Shown here in pieces: positions 1 through 12,351 of a DNA stretch of 64,000 nt. Where the stretch lies: positions 496,001-560,000 of the forward strand of contig NZ_JADLRJ010000004.1 of NCBI RefSeq assembly GCF_015477355.1. The letters run 5' to 3'. Position 1 is the stretch's first letter, and each line of letters starts with the position of its first letter. The translations under genes were made by a program, and so were the position numbers. The DNA comes from Nocardia blacklockiae. GTDB taxonomy: Bacteria > Actinomycetota > Actinomycetes > Mycobacteriales > Mycobacteriaceae. The notes under the pieces are model-generated. The model did no database searches and was not told the DNA's origin. It saw only the letters and a list, made by a program, of their open reading frames with translations.

Positions 1-837
<837 letters not shown>

Positions 838-850
838 CTAGTTCTACTGC

Positions 851-875
851 CCCCGGCCGCAATTCGCGGCCGGGG
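851..875 (-). other. GC-rich hairpin in the rpoB-rpoC spacer
   Basis: A perfect 10-bp inverted repeat (CCCCGGCCGC / GCGGCCGGGG) with a 5-nt loop lies between the rpoB stop and the rpoC start. A T-run (TTTT) follows only about 10-20 nt downstream in the direction of transcription, so this is not a classical terminator. It may be a pause or RNA-processing stem, or a partial attenuator that sets the beta/beta' ratio. The structure is seen directly; the role is inferred. Confidence 0.6.
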
Positions 876-886
876 ACCGAATCGGC

Positions 887-4354
<3,468 letters not shown>

Positions 4355-4560
4355 GATGCGTCCTTCCAGCACCTCACGCGGGCCGCGGTGGTGCCAGTAC
4401 GTACGTGACACCACAGCGACCGTCGCTTGTCTTTGCTACGAGTTCCGCTGGTCACAACCCGAACGAGACCCGAACAGCAAAGAACGGAAGTAACACCTCG
4501 ACGGTGGAACTTTCGTGATGCGATCAAGGTAAGGACAGGAGGCAGCCAGCGCAAAGTCCA

Positions 4561-4589
4561 AACCTACACCCATACAGAGAGGGTGTCAA
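4561..4589 (-). promoter_or_regulatory. sigma-A type promoter of rpoBC
   Basis: On the minus strand a perfect -35 TTGACA (4584-4589) is separated by exactly 17 bp from a -10 TAGGTT (4561-4566). Transcription should begin near 4553, giving a leader of about 200 nt before the rpoB TTG start. The rest of the 489-bp gap between rpoB and the next gene (4355-4843) shows no other convincing coding sequence. The long leader is room for attenuation, but I see no clear terminator in it. Confidence 0.75.
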
Positions 4590-4843
4590 AGTACCATCCG
4601 AACCGCGTTTCGGACGGCTGGCGCGCCGAACGGCCGTTTCACGCTGGCTGCGCTCGGGCCTCCGGCGGCGAATCCACCCGGGCCCCAGGCCCTGTGACAG
4701 CTGCCGCTGTTGTGAATAGCGTGACGGGTCGGACGAAACTCGTCAAGTGTAAGCGGGGGTAAATCCCCTGCTGGTCCCGTTGTGCGCCGACCCACGGGAT
4801 CCATCGATCGCCCGCTGAGCTGGAATAATTGCCAGCTGTTTGC

Positions 4844-5683
4844 TCAGCGGTCCGCGATTTCACTCGCGAGCCAGTGGCCGTCGATCTTTTCCATGTGGAG
4901 CACGATCGGACCCGACGCGCTCTCCTGCGGGACGTTGTTCTTGGTGGCGCTCACCGTCAGGTTCACCAGCAACTCGGCGCGATCGTCGGTGAGCAAAGTC
5001 ACACCGATCGGATCGGCGGTGGCTTGCGCGGTCGACTGCGCCTGCTGGATCGCCGAGATCGTGGTGTCGGCGAACTTGTCGAAGTCGGCGCGCATCTTGC
5101 CGGTGACGACGGCGTGCACGGCGTCCTTGTAGCCGCCGACGGTCTTCACGTCGTAGGAGTAGACCGTCTTCAGGGCGTGGTCGGCCGCGGCGGTGACCTC
5201 CTGCGTCGCCCGCGTGTCCACATACGCGTCGTTGCCGTCGGCCACGCCCGGCCGGAACGCCGCCACCACGGCGAACGCGCTGAGCAGCACCGCCGCCACC
5301 AGCAGCCCGGCCACCAGTCCCCACGACGACCGCAGCGCCCGGAAGCGGGCCGAAACCCCTTCCCCGGCACCACGTTTCGTCGCAGCACCCCTACCGGTCA
5401 CCCCGGCACGCCCCCCATCAGTCATCCCGGCACGCTCTTGGCCGGGATCCACTGCTGGATTCCGGCCAAATGCACGCCGGAATGACGAGGGACGGTCCCC
5501 GGACGAGCTTCGGTCCGCTGACGAGGGCCGGTCCGCGCGCGTCTTGCGCTCCGCGCGCCCCTCCCCCTGGGGCCGCGCGGTCCGCTTGACCGGCCGCCGG
5601 ACAGTACGTTCCGCGGACTCCGAGGTCCGCTCGGACGGGCGTAGTCGATTGGAGACCTTGTTGACGGGTCGGCGCGAAGTCAT
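4844..5683 (-). CDS. Mce-associated membrane protein (distal gene of the mce operon)
   Basis: 279-residue protein with a long basic, Ser/Arg-rich N-terminal arm, one membrane segment at about residues 121-145 (LVAGLLVAAVLLSAFAVVAA), and a C-terminal SnoaL/NTF2-like extracytoplasmic domain. This is the layout of Mam proteins, which are encoded after mceF and support Mce transporter stability. GGAGG lies just before the ATG. Residues of about 40-100 are unusual: an 18-bp unit is repeated about three times (5482-5540), giving DRPSS-type repeats. A palindromic dispersed element (5421-5486) is also read in frame as part of the arm. The cytoplasmic arm is therefore probably a recent, non-conserved addition. 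This is the last gene of the mce operon before the rpoB promoter. Confidence 0.85.
   Translation of the reverse strand: MTSRRPVNKVSNRLRPSERTSESAERTVRRPVKRTARPQGEGRAERKTRADRPSSADRSSSGDRPSSFRRAFGRNPAVDPGQERAGMTDGGRAGVTGRGAATKRGAGEGVSARFRALRSSWGLVAGLLVAAVLLSAFAVVAAFRPGVADGNDAYVDTRATQEVTAAADHALKTVYSYDVKTVGGYKDAVHAVVTGKMRADFDKFADTTISAIQQAQSTAQATADPIGVTLLTDDRAELLVNLTVSATKNNVPQESASGPIVLHMEKIDGHWLASEIADR
5421..5486. repeat. Dispersed palindromic repeat inside a coding sequence
   Basis: Two 31-bp arms form an imperfect inverted repeat (5421-5451 and 5456-5486) around a CTGC centre. Each arm begins GTCAT(C/T)CCGGC and contains TTGGCCGG. A degenerate third arm start (GTCACCCCGGCACGC) lies at 5398-5412. 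An arm-length copy with a single mismatch over 29 bases occurs at 44678-44706, downstream of menB. The element adds codons without a stop to the Mce-associated protein gene. It resembles a REP/MITE-type genome repeat; no transposase is nearby. Confidence 0.8.
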
Positions 5684-5695
5684 GACGTCTACCTC

Positions 5696-6415
5696 CTACG
5701 AGCCCGGCTGGGCGGGCGGCGCGGGCGCCTCGCTCGGCGCGGGTTCGCCGCCGGGAGCGGGGGTGCCGGGCTGCCCCGGCGCGGCGGGGGCGGGCGCGTT
5801 CAGCGGGACCATCTGACCCAGCGAGTTCGCCTGCTCGGTCTTCCACACGTCGCCGGCCTTGGCCATGTCGAGGGTCCAGGTCGCGCGGAAGGACTGCACC
5901 GGCACGTTGGGCGCGGTCTGGGTCAGTTGCAGCACCACGAGCGCCGAGGCCTTGTCGCGCTCGCTGTCCAGGGAGTTCAGCGACGCGCCCAGCACCTTGG
6001 CCTCGATCTTGGTCTTGGAGTTCTCCGCGGCCTGCTTGATGCGGTCGCGGTTCTGGTCGAGCTGCGCGAGCATGTCGCCGGTCATCGAGGACTTCATCAG
6101 GTCGATCGACCCGTCGACGTTGTCGGGGTTCATCGACGACAGGTTGATCGCGGCCTGCCGCGCCGCGTCCAGGGCGGTGTCGCGGGCGTCGGCGCGCGGG
6201 CCGTCGGTGAACCACGCCGCGCGCGCCCAGCCGACGCCGAACCAGGCCGCCGCCACCACCGCCACGACCAGCCACACTGCAGCTATCGCGGTGATCACCG
6301 TGCGCAGCGTGCCGGTCGACCCGGCCTCGTCCGGGCGCTCCGCAGGCGGGGGCGTGACCGGCGAGGCGGGCTCCGGCGCGGACCGCGACGGCTGGTCGGT
6401 CGAATCAGAACTCAC
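5696..6415 (-). CDS. Mce-associated membrane protein (first of two)
   Basis: 239 residues: a proline-rich cytoplasmic N-terminus, one membrane segment at about residues 39-62 (TVITAIAAVWLVVAVVAAAWFGV), an extracytoplasmic helical/SnoaL-like domain (about 75-205), and a Pro/Ala-rich low-complexity tail. This matches the Mam proteins that follow mceF in mycobacterial and nocardial mce operons. They are thought to anchor or stabilise the MCE-domain assembly in the envelope. It starts 45 bp after the mceF stop and ends 12 bp before the second mam gene, so all are one transcript. The tail (about residues 207-239) shows no similarity I recognise. Confidence 0.85.
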   Translation of the reverse strand: MSSDSTDQPSRSAPEPASPVTPPPAERPDEAGSTGTLRTVITAIAAVWLVVAVVAAAWFGVGWARAAWFTDGPRADARDTALDAARQAAINLSSMNPDNVDGSIDLMKSSMTGDMLAQLDQNRDRIKQAAENSKTKIEAKVLGASLNSLDSERDKASALVVLQLTQTAPNVPVQSFRATWTLDMAKAGDVWKTEQANSLGQMVPLNAPAPAAPGQPGTPAPGGEPAPSEAPAPPAQPGS

Positions 6416-6460
6416 AGCGACACCCTAGCGTCGTAGATTTTCCGGCTGCATCGCCCCGGG

Positions 6461-7702
6461 TCACCGCTTCGGAGTCACCCCGATGAGGGGAGCCAGCTGC
6501 GCGGCGACCGGATTCAGGTTCAGCTTGTCCGGGTCGGTCTTCGGCGTCGCGTCCCACGGCTGCGGGATGCTGGGATCCGCCAGCTCCGCGCGCTCGCCGC
6601 CGCGCACCGCGGTCGGATTGCCGAACGGCACGGTGCATTTCGCGTCGGTGTTGAACGGGAAGTCGTCGCGGGTGTCGTCGAAGTTCGGGTTCTGCGCCTT
6701 CATCTGCTCGAGGATCCGCTGGGTGCCCTCGTAGCCGACGGTGCAGGCGGGCGGGTTGTTGACCTCGAGCACCAGGCCGAAGTGGCTGGTGTTGTCGCCG
6801 GGCGCGGTCGCCGAGCCGCCGATCGACAGCAGCGGCAGCATCTGCACCAGCGGCTTCAGCGCGTAGTACTTCGGCGACACCGCCAGCAGCAGCGACCGCA
6901 GGTTCGTCAGGTCCGTGGTGAGCGGTCCCGCGCTCTCGTCCAGCAGATCCCCGATCGCGTTGCCCGCGTCGGCGCCGGTGCCGATCAGCCGGCGGATGTC
7001 GGGGTCGTTGGCGCGCAACTGGATCGCCAGCTTGTCCAGGCCGTCGCTGAAGCGCCGGATCGCCGGCGACTGGTCGGCCTGGGTGCCGAGCACGGTCTGC
7101 GCGTCGCGGATCAGGTCGACCGTCTGCGGCAGCGCCTCGACCCCGGTCTGGCTGAACTTGTTCAGCGAGTCGACCAGGATGCGCAGGTTGTCGCCCTGCC
7201 CGTCGAAGGCCTTGCCCAGCTCGGTGATCGTGGTCGACACCGCCTGCAGATCGGTGCTGCCGGCGAAGCTGTTGACGCTGCCCAGCAACTGCTCGACGCG
7301 CAGCGGCACGGTCGCGCCGTCGATGACCGACCCGTCCTTCAGATACGGGCCGCCCGAGGAGTCGGGCACCAGATCCACGTACTGCTCGCCGATCGCGGAT
7401 CGGTTGGCCACCACGGCCTTCGCGGTCTGCGGGACCTTCGGCTTCCCCGAATCCATCTCCAGGTAGATGAGTACACCGTCGGGGGTGATGTCGAGATTGT
7501 CGACCCGGCCGACCGGGACGCCGCGGTAGGTGACCTCGGCCCCCTTGGACAGGTTGCCGGTCTCCTTCGCGGTCACCTTCACCTGGTACTGGCCGAAGCC
7601 CAGCATGTGGTCGAACTTGATGTACTTGGCGCCGACGAACACGACGCCGAGCACCGCGATCACGGCGAACGCGATCAGCTGGTACCGCACCAACTTGCTC
7701 AT
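6461..7702 (-). CDS. mceF: MCE family protein MceF
   Basis: 413-residue extracytoplasmic substrate-binding subunit of the Mce lipid importer. It has an N-terminal signal-anchor (about residues 8-27), an MCE/MlaD domain (about 38-115, with AEVTYRGVPVGRVDNL), then a long helical region that builds the periplasm-spanning needle. The C-terminal part has the conserved MceF-type cysteines and proline-rich segment. Its ATG overlaps the mceE stop codon as ATGA, showing translational coupling. It is sixth in the mceA-F series, the standard position and length for MceF. The imported lipid (fatty acid, sterol or mycolate) cannot be told from sequence. Confidence 0.92.
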   Translation of the reverse strand: MSKLVRYQLIAFAVIAVLGVVFVGAKYIKFDHMLGFGQYQVKVTAKETGNLSKGAEVTYRGVPVGRVDNLDITPDGVLIYLEMDSGKPKVPQTAKAVVANRSAIGEQYVDLVPDSSGGPYLKDGSVIDGATVPLRVEQLLGSVNSFAGSTDLQAVSTTITELGKAFDGQGDNLRILVDSLNKFSQTGVEALPQTVDLIRDAQTVLGTQADQSPAIRRFSDGLDKLAIQLRANDPDIRRLIGTGADAGNAIGDLLDESAGPLTTDLTNLRSLLLAVSPKYYALKPLVQMLPLLSIGGSATAPGDNTSHFGLVLEVNNPPACTVGYEGTQRILEQMKAQNPNFDDTRDDFPFNTDAKCTVPFGNPTAVRGGERAELADPSIPQPWDATPKTDPDKLNLNPVAAQLAPLIGVTPKR

Positions 7703-8967
7703 CGCGGCCTCACTCCCAACTGCTCCAGGATCGAGCCGATCGGATCACCCGGCCCGGTGGCCGGTGCGACCACCGTCGGGGGCAGCGGCAGCAGCGAGAC
7801 CGTCGGCCAGCCCGGACGCGGGCCGTTGCCGTTGTAGTACGGGTTGCTCGGGTTCACCGGCACCGGCGGCCCGTACTTCGGCGGAATGTAGACCGGATCC
7901 TGTTTGCCCACACCGAGATTCGACAGCGTGGTGCCGATCTGCAGGTCCACCGACAGCCAGGTGTTGACCGAGCCGCCGATCGCGGATTTGATGGCCTCGT
8001 CCGGGAACGGGTAGGTCGGGATCAGCGGGAACGCCGTGATCAGGTCCGGCGCCGAGCGGCCCAGCTCCTGCAGGGTCGGGCGGAGCGCCTGCAGGTCGCG
8101 GATCAGGTTCTCCTTGGACCGGTCGAGCACGTCGAATCCGGCCTGGCCCACCCGATCCAGCTGCTGCAGCAGCGCGATCAGCTGCGGCCGCTGCTCGTCG
8201 AGGACCTTGATGCCGGCGGGCAGCTCGTCGAGGATCTTGCCGATCTGCTCGGTCTGCTGGCCCACCCGCGACGACAGCGTGCCGAGTCCGTCGAGCGCGT
8301 GCTGGATGTCGTCGACCTGCTGGTTCAGCCCGTCGATCAGGATGTTGGCCTGATCCAGCAGCGAGCGCGTCTTGTCCTCGCGACCGGCCAGCGCCTTGTT
8401 CAGCTCCGACACGATCGGCTGCAGCTGCGCGACGCCACCGCCGTTGAGCAGCAACGACAATGCGCCGAGCACCTGCTCGATCTCGGTGGCGTGGCGGGTG
8501 CGCTCGGCGGGGATGACGGCGCCGTCGGTCAGCGTCCCGGCGGCCTGTTCCTGCTTGGGCACCGACAGTTCCACGAACTTCTCGCCCAGCAGGTTCGACT
8601 GCTTCACTTCCGCGTGCGCGTTGGCGGGCAGCCGCACCGACGAGTTGACCAGCGTGCGGACGCTCGCGGTCCAGCCGTCGGGCGCCACGTCGATCTTCTC
8701 CACGCGGCCCACGGCCACGCCGTCCACCTTCACCGCCGACTGCGGCACCAGGTCGAGCACGTCGTCGAAGCGGACATCGATGTGCATCGGATGGTCGCCG
8801 ACGTCGGCGCCGCCGGGCAGCGGCACGCTGTAGATGCCGTCGGACGCGCAGGAGGTGACCAGCGCGGCGGACAGGCCCACGATGGCAGCGGCCACGAAAC
8901 CTCGTGCCGCGGTGCGGCTTCGCGGTGTGCGCGCCGGGATGACGGGGAGCCGGAAGGCGTCGATCAT
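7699..8967 (-). CDS. mceE: MCE family lipoprotein MceE
   Basis: 422-residue MCE protein with a lipoprotein signal peptide. After a hydrophobic stretch (GFVAAAIVGLSAALVTSC) the lipobox LVTSC predicts acylation of the Cys at about residue 42, as in the mycobacterial MceE/LprK group. The MCE domain follows (FDDVLDLVPQSAVKVDGVAVGRV), then a long helical segment. ATG 8967 is chosen because it overlaps the mceD TGA as ATGA; reading upstream would run through mceD. It overlaps mceF by 4 nt at its end. It is expected in the hetero-hexameric MCE ring/tube, anchored by its lipid. Confidence 0.92.
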   Translation of the reverse strand: MIDAFRLPVIPARTPRSRTAARGFVAAAIVGLSAALVTSCASDGIYSVPLPGGADVGDHPMHIDVRFDDVLDLVPQSAVKVDGVAVGRVEKIDVAPDGWTASVRTLVNSSVRLPANAHAEVKQSNLLGEKFVELSVPKQEQAAGTLTDGAVIPAERTRHATEIEQVLGALSLLLNGGGVAQLQPIVSELNKALAGREDKTRSLLDQANILIDGLNQQVDDIQHALDGLGTLSSRVGQQTEQIGKILDELPAGIKVLDEQRPQLIALLQQLDRVGQAGFDVLDRSKENLIRDLQALRPTLQELGRSAPDLITAFPLIPTYPFPDEAIKSAIGGSVNTWLSVDLQIGTTLSNLGVGKQDPVYIPPKYGPPVPVNPSNPYYNGNGPRPGWPTVSLLPLPPTVVAPATGPGDPIGSILEQLGVRPR

Positions 8968-10253
8968 CGCGTCCCACCTTCCTGCTGAGACGGCGGCAGC
9001 TGATTCGACGGCGTGCCCGGGACGGTGCCCGGCACCGGGGCGCGCTGCTCGTTCTCGCCGCTGAGGATGCCGAACGGCAGTACCAGCGACGGCGTGGTCA
9101 CGCCCGCCTTGACCTGGTCGGTGATCGTCTTGCACTGATCCAGGATCGGGCGCAGCTGCCGGCTGATCGCATCGAATCTCGGGTCGCCGGGCCGCAATTG
9201 GCCGAGGTCGAGCATCTTGCAGACCGCGCCGAACGGGTTCTGCAGATCGGTGAAGTTGGCGCGCATGTCGAGCGTGCCCGACTCGCCGTTGTGCACATTG
9301 ATCAGGTTGCTCAGCGCCAGCGGCAGCACCGGCAGCAGGTTGGCGACGTCCTGGCGCTGGTCGGCCAGGGTCTGGGTGAGCTTCGTGAGCGCGTCGGCGT
9401 TCTGCGCGATGAGATCCCGGTTGTCGTCGATGAACCGGGCCACGTCACCCAGCCCGACCGACAGCAGGTTCAGCGCCTGGCCGAGGTTCTGGCGCTCGTC
9501 GGCGAGGAAGCCCGCCAGATCCGCCAGCTGGGTGTTGAACTGCCGCACCTGCTGGTCGTTCTCGGCCAGCGTGCGCACGAAGATCTGCAGGTTCTTGACG
9601 GTGTCGAAGATGTCGCCGCGCGCGTCGGACAGATAGCGGGCCGCGTGCGAGAGCTGCGCCAGGCTGTTGCCCAGCGCCTCGCCGTTGCCCGCGAGGTTCG
9701 CCGCCGAGGTGCGCGCCAGGTCGTTGAGCGCGCCGTCCTTGTTGGCGCCGTTGGGCCCGAGCGCGTCGGAGAGCTCCGCGATGGACTTGTAGAGCCGGTC
9801 CACCTCGACGGGTGTCGCGGTGCGCTCCTTCGGAATGGTCGCGGTCCGAGGCATTTTCGGCCCGCCCTTGTAGACCGGGGTGAGCTGGATGTAGCGGTCC
9901 GACACCACCGACGGCGTGATCTGCGCGGCCTTGGCGTCGGCCGGGATGTCGTACTTCCGGTCGACGTTCATGGTCACCTTGACCTGCTCGCCCACCGGCT
10001 CGACCGAATCGACCTTGCCCACCGGCACACCGAGGATGCGGACCTCGGACCCCTCGTAGATGCCGATCGACTTGTCGAAATACGCGGTGATCTTGGTCGT
10101 GTTGGCGTTGTCGAACAGCCACCACAGCACCCCGGCGAGCACCACCACCAGGACCAGGCCGCCGGCCAGCAGCATCTTGGTGCCGCGGCCCGCGTTCCGG
10201 ATCGCGCTCAGCGGATCGCGGCGGGGGCGCGCCGCTTGCGGAGAGACTGCCAT
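8964..10253 (-). CDS. mceD: MCE family protein MceD
   Basis: 429 residues with a basic N-terminus, one membrane anchor (about 28-50, LLAGGLVLVVVLAGVLWWLF), an MCE domain (about 55-135, SEVRILGVPVGKVDSV), and an extended helical C-terminal half ending in a Pro-rich tail. The start ATG 10253 shares its A with the mceC stop (TGATG), fixing the N-terminus. It overlaps mceE by 4 nt. It is the fourth subunit in the A-F order of the lipid importer and probably contributes to the envelope-spanning tunnel. Confidence 0.92.
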   Translation of the reverse strand: MAVSPQAARPRRDPLSAIRNAGRGTKMLLAGGLVLVVVLAGVLWWLFDNANTTKITAYFDKSIGIYEGSEVRILGVPVGKVDSVEPVGEQVKVTMNVDRKYDIPADAKAAQITPSVVSDRYIQLTPVYKGGPKMPRTATIPKERTATPVEVDRLYKSIAELSDALGPNGANKDGALNDLARTSAANLAGNGEALGNSLAQLSHAARYLSDARGDIFDTVKNLQIFVRTLAENDQQVRQFNTQLADLAGFLADERQNLGQALNLLSVGLGDVARFIDDNRDLIAQNADALTKLTQTLADQRQDVANLLPVLPLALSNLINVHNGESGTLDMRANFTDLQNPFGAVCKMLDLGQLRPGDPRFDAISRQLRPILDQCKTITDQVKAGVTTPSLVLPFGILSGENEQRAPVPGTVPGTPSNQLPPSQQEGGTR

Positions 10254-11263
10254 CAGTTGCCTCCCAGGTTGCGGATCGGCGGACGATCGCCCGGGATCTC
10301 CGGCAGCGCCGGCGGGGTCAGGTTGACGATGACCGCGTCGAACCAGCGTCCGGTGCCGAGCACGTTGGCGTACAGGCCGTAGAACGGCGCCGCCAGCGTC
10401 AGCGTCTTGGAGATGTTCTGCTGGTTGTCGTTCAGCATGTCGATCGCCGACTTCAGGTTGGTCAGCGCGGGGCCGATCTGCTCCTCGTTGTCGTGCACCA
10501 GGGCCGTCAGCTCGGCGGCCACCGTCTTGGCGCCCGTGAGCAGCTGGGAGATGGCCTGCTGGCGCACGTTCAGTTCGGCCAGCAGTTCGCCGCCGTTGGC
10601 GAGCAGCCGCTCGAATTCGGCGTTGCGGTCGGCGAGCACCTTGGTGGTCTTGTTCGTCGCCGCGAACAACTGCTTGAGCTGCTCGTCGCGCTTGGCCAGG
10701 GTCTCCGAGAGCCGGCCGATGCCGTCGATGGTGCCGCGGATCTCCGGCGGCGTGCCCGAGAACGCGTCCGACAGCACCCGCATGCTGGTGGCCAGCTGGG
10801 CGGTGTCGGTCTGCTCGAGGTCCTTCGCGACCTCCTGGAACGCCTCGGTGACGTCGTAGGGAGACACCGTGCGCGACAACGGGATCCGCTGCGCCGGGTC
10901 GGCGACGTGCGAGCCCTTCGGGTCCAGCGCCAGGTACTTCTGGCCCAGCACCGTCTTGATCTGGATCGAGGCGGTCGTCGAGTCGCCCACCCAGGCGTCC
11001 TTGGTGCGGAAGTCCACCAGCACCTTGTCGCCGTCCAGCCGCACGTCCGCGACCGCACCGACCTTCACGCCCGCGATGCGGACCTCGTTGCCCTTCTTCA
11101 GGCCCGCGGCCTCGGAGAACTCCGCGGTGTACTTGGTGCCCGCGCCGACGATCGGCAGCCGGTCCAGGAAGAACACCGACACCGTGATCAGCAGCACCAG
11201 GAACAGGCCCAGCCCGCCCATGAACGCGGGGCTGCGCTTGCCCGTCAGTTGGCGGTCGTCCAT
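10253..11263 (-). CDS. mceC: MCE family protein MceC
   Basis: 336-residue MCE subunit. A short cytoplasmic N-terminus (MDDRQLTGKRS) precedes a membrane anchor (about 15-35), an MCE domain (about 40-120, NEVRIAGVKVGAVADV) and an alpha-helical region to about 300. The start is set by the TGATG overlap with mceB, and the end overlaps mceD the same way. The protein is shorter than its neighbours because it lacks a long C-terminal tail, as is common for MceC. It is one of six non-identical subunits of the import complex energised by MceG. Confidence 0.92.
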   Translation of the reverse strand: MDDRQLTGKRSPAFMGGLGLFLVLLITVSVFFLDRLPIVGAGTKYTAEFSEAAGLKKGNEVRIAGVKVGAVADVRLDGDKVLVDFRTKDAWVGDSTTASIQIKTVLGQKYLALDPKGSHVADPAQRIPLSRTVSPYDVTEAFQEVAKDLEQTDTAQLATSMRVLSDAFSGTPPEIRGTIDGIGRLSETLAKRDEQLKQLFAATNKTTKVLADRNAEFERLLANGGELLAELNVRQQAISQLLTGAKTVAAELTALVHDNEEQIGPALTNLKSAIDMLNDNQQNISKTLTLAAPFYGLYANVLGTGRWFDAVIVNLTPPALPEIPGDRPPIRNLGGN

Positions 11264-12351
11264 CAGCGGCCACCCTTCCCGTGACAACGCGGCGCCGGGT
11301 TGGTGTAGAGCGGCTGGTTCACCGTCGGCAGGTCGGTGATCGCGGCCGGCAGGTTCAGCTGCGGCGCGTCCTTGGTGCCCGGCCCGGCGACGATGTCGAT
11401 GCCGCACATATAGAACTGGAACCAGGAGCCGTAACTGGCGGCGCGGCCCAGCTTCTCCATCTTGATCGGCAGATTCGCCAAGCCCTCGTTCACCTCGTCG
11501 GACCGGTCGTTCAGGGTGCCGGTGAGCTGGTTCAGCCCGGCGATCGAACCCTGCAGGGTCGGGCGGGTGGGCACCAGCAGATCGGCCGTGGCCGAGGCCA
11601 GGTTGCCCAGCGACTGCACCGCCGAGCCGATCGTGCCGCGTTCGGCGTTGAGCCCGCTCACGAGCGCCTCGGTGTTGACGATCAGCTCGTTGAGCTGGCC
11701 GTCGCGCGAATTGACCGAATCCAGCACGGCATTCAGGTTCTTGACGATCTCGCCGATCACCGCGTCCTTGTCGGCGATCTTGTTGGTCAGGTTCGCGGTG
11801 TTGGTCACCAGTTCGGTGATGGTGCCCGACTCGCCCTGGAAGACCTGGATGATCTCGTAGGACAGCTTGTTGACGTCGTCGGCCGACAGCGTCTGGAACA
11901 GCGGGCGGAAACCGTTGAACAGGGTCGTCAGGTTCAGCGCGGGGCGGGTGCGGTCGAGCGGAATCGTGCCGCCCTTGTTCAGCTTCCGGCCCTGCTGCCC
12001 GGTGCCCTGCTCGAGCGCGATGTAGCGCTGGCCGACCAGGTTGCGGTAGCGGATGGTGGCCGTGGTCGAGGCGGGCAGCCAATCGCGGTCGGTGAGTTCG
12101 AATTTCACTTCGGCCTGGTTGTGGCCGACCACCGCCACCTTGGTCACCTTGCCGACCCGCACACCGGCGATGCGCACCTCGTCGCCCTTGTTGAGCGAGG
12201 TCACGTCGGTGAAGCGGGCCTTGAACTCGGTGCCGCCGCCGGAGTAGTTGGCGATCGTGACCCCGAGCAGCGCGGTGGCGAGCAGGGTCACCAGCACGAA
12301 GAGGCCGAGTTTGGTCAGCGGTCCGCCCAGTCCGCGTAAACGGCCGCTCAT
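11263..12351 (-). CDS. mceB: MCE family protein MceB
   Basis: 362 residues: membrane anchor (about 14-36), MCE domain (about 40-120, DEVRIAGVRVGKVTKV), then a helical region. A C-terminal segment with two cysteines (YMCGID and PRCHGKGGR) is typical of MceB. Its ATG overlaps the mceA TGA as ATGA and its stop overlaps mceC as TGATG. It is the second MCE subunit of the operon, and the standard length and order leave little doubt about identity. Confidence 0.92.
   Translation of the reverse strand: MSGRLRGLGGPLTKLGLFVLVTLLATALLGVTIANYSGGGTEFKARFTDVTSLNKGDEVRIAGVRVGKVTKVAVVGHNQAEVKFELTDRDWLPASTTATIRYRNLVGQRYIALEQGTGQQGRKLNKGGTIPLDRTRPALNLTTLFNGFRPLFQTLSADDVNKLSYEIIQVFQGESGTITELVTNTANLTNKIADKDAVIGEIVKNLNAVLDSVNSRDGQLNELIVNTEALVSGLNAERGTIGSAVQSLGNLASATADLLVPTRPTLQGSIAGLNQLTGTLNDRSDEVNEGLANLPIKMEKLGRAASYGSWFQFYMCGIDIVAGPGTKDAPQLNLPAAITDLPTVNQPLYTNPAPRCHGKGGR

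Noticed and set aside
4715-4750. A possible second rpoB promoter with TTGACG and TATTCA
   Set aside because: The two hexamers are 22 bp apart, too far for sigma-A; the TTGACA-17-TAGGTT promoter is much better.
5418-6275. A 285-codon minus-strand frame joining the two Mce-associated protein genes
   Set aside because: It overlaps both real genes in another frame and is very rich in Arg/Gly/Ala, as expected for a shadow frame; its tail only translates the palindromic repeat.
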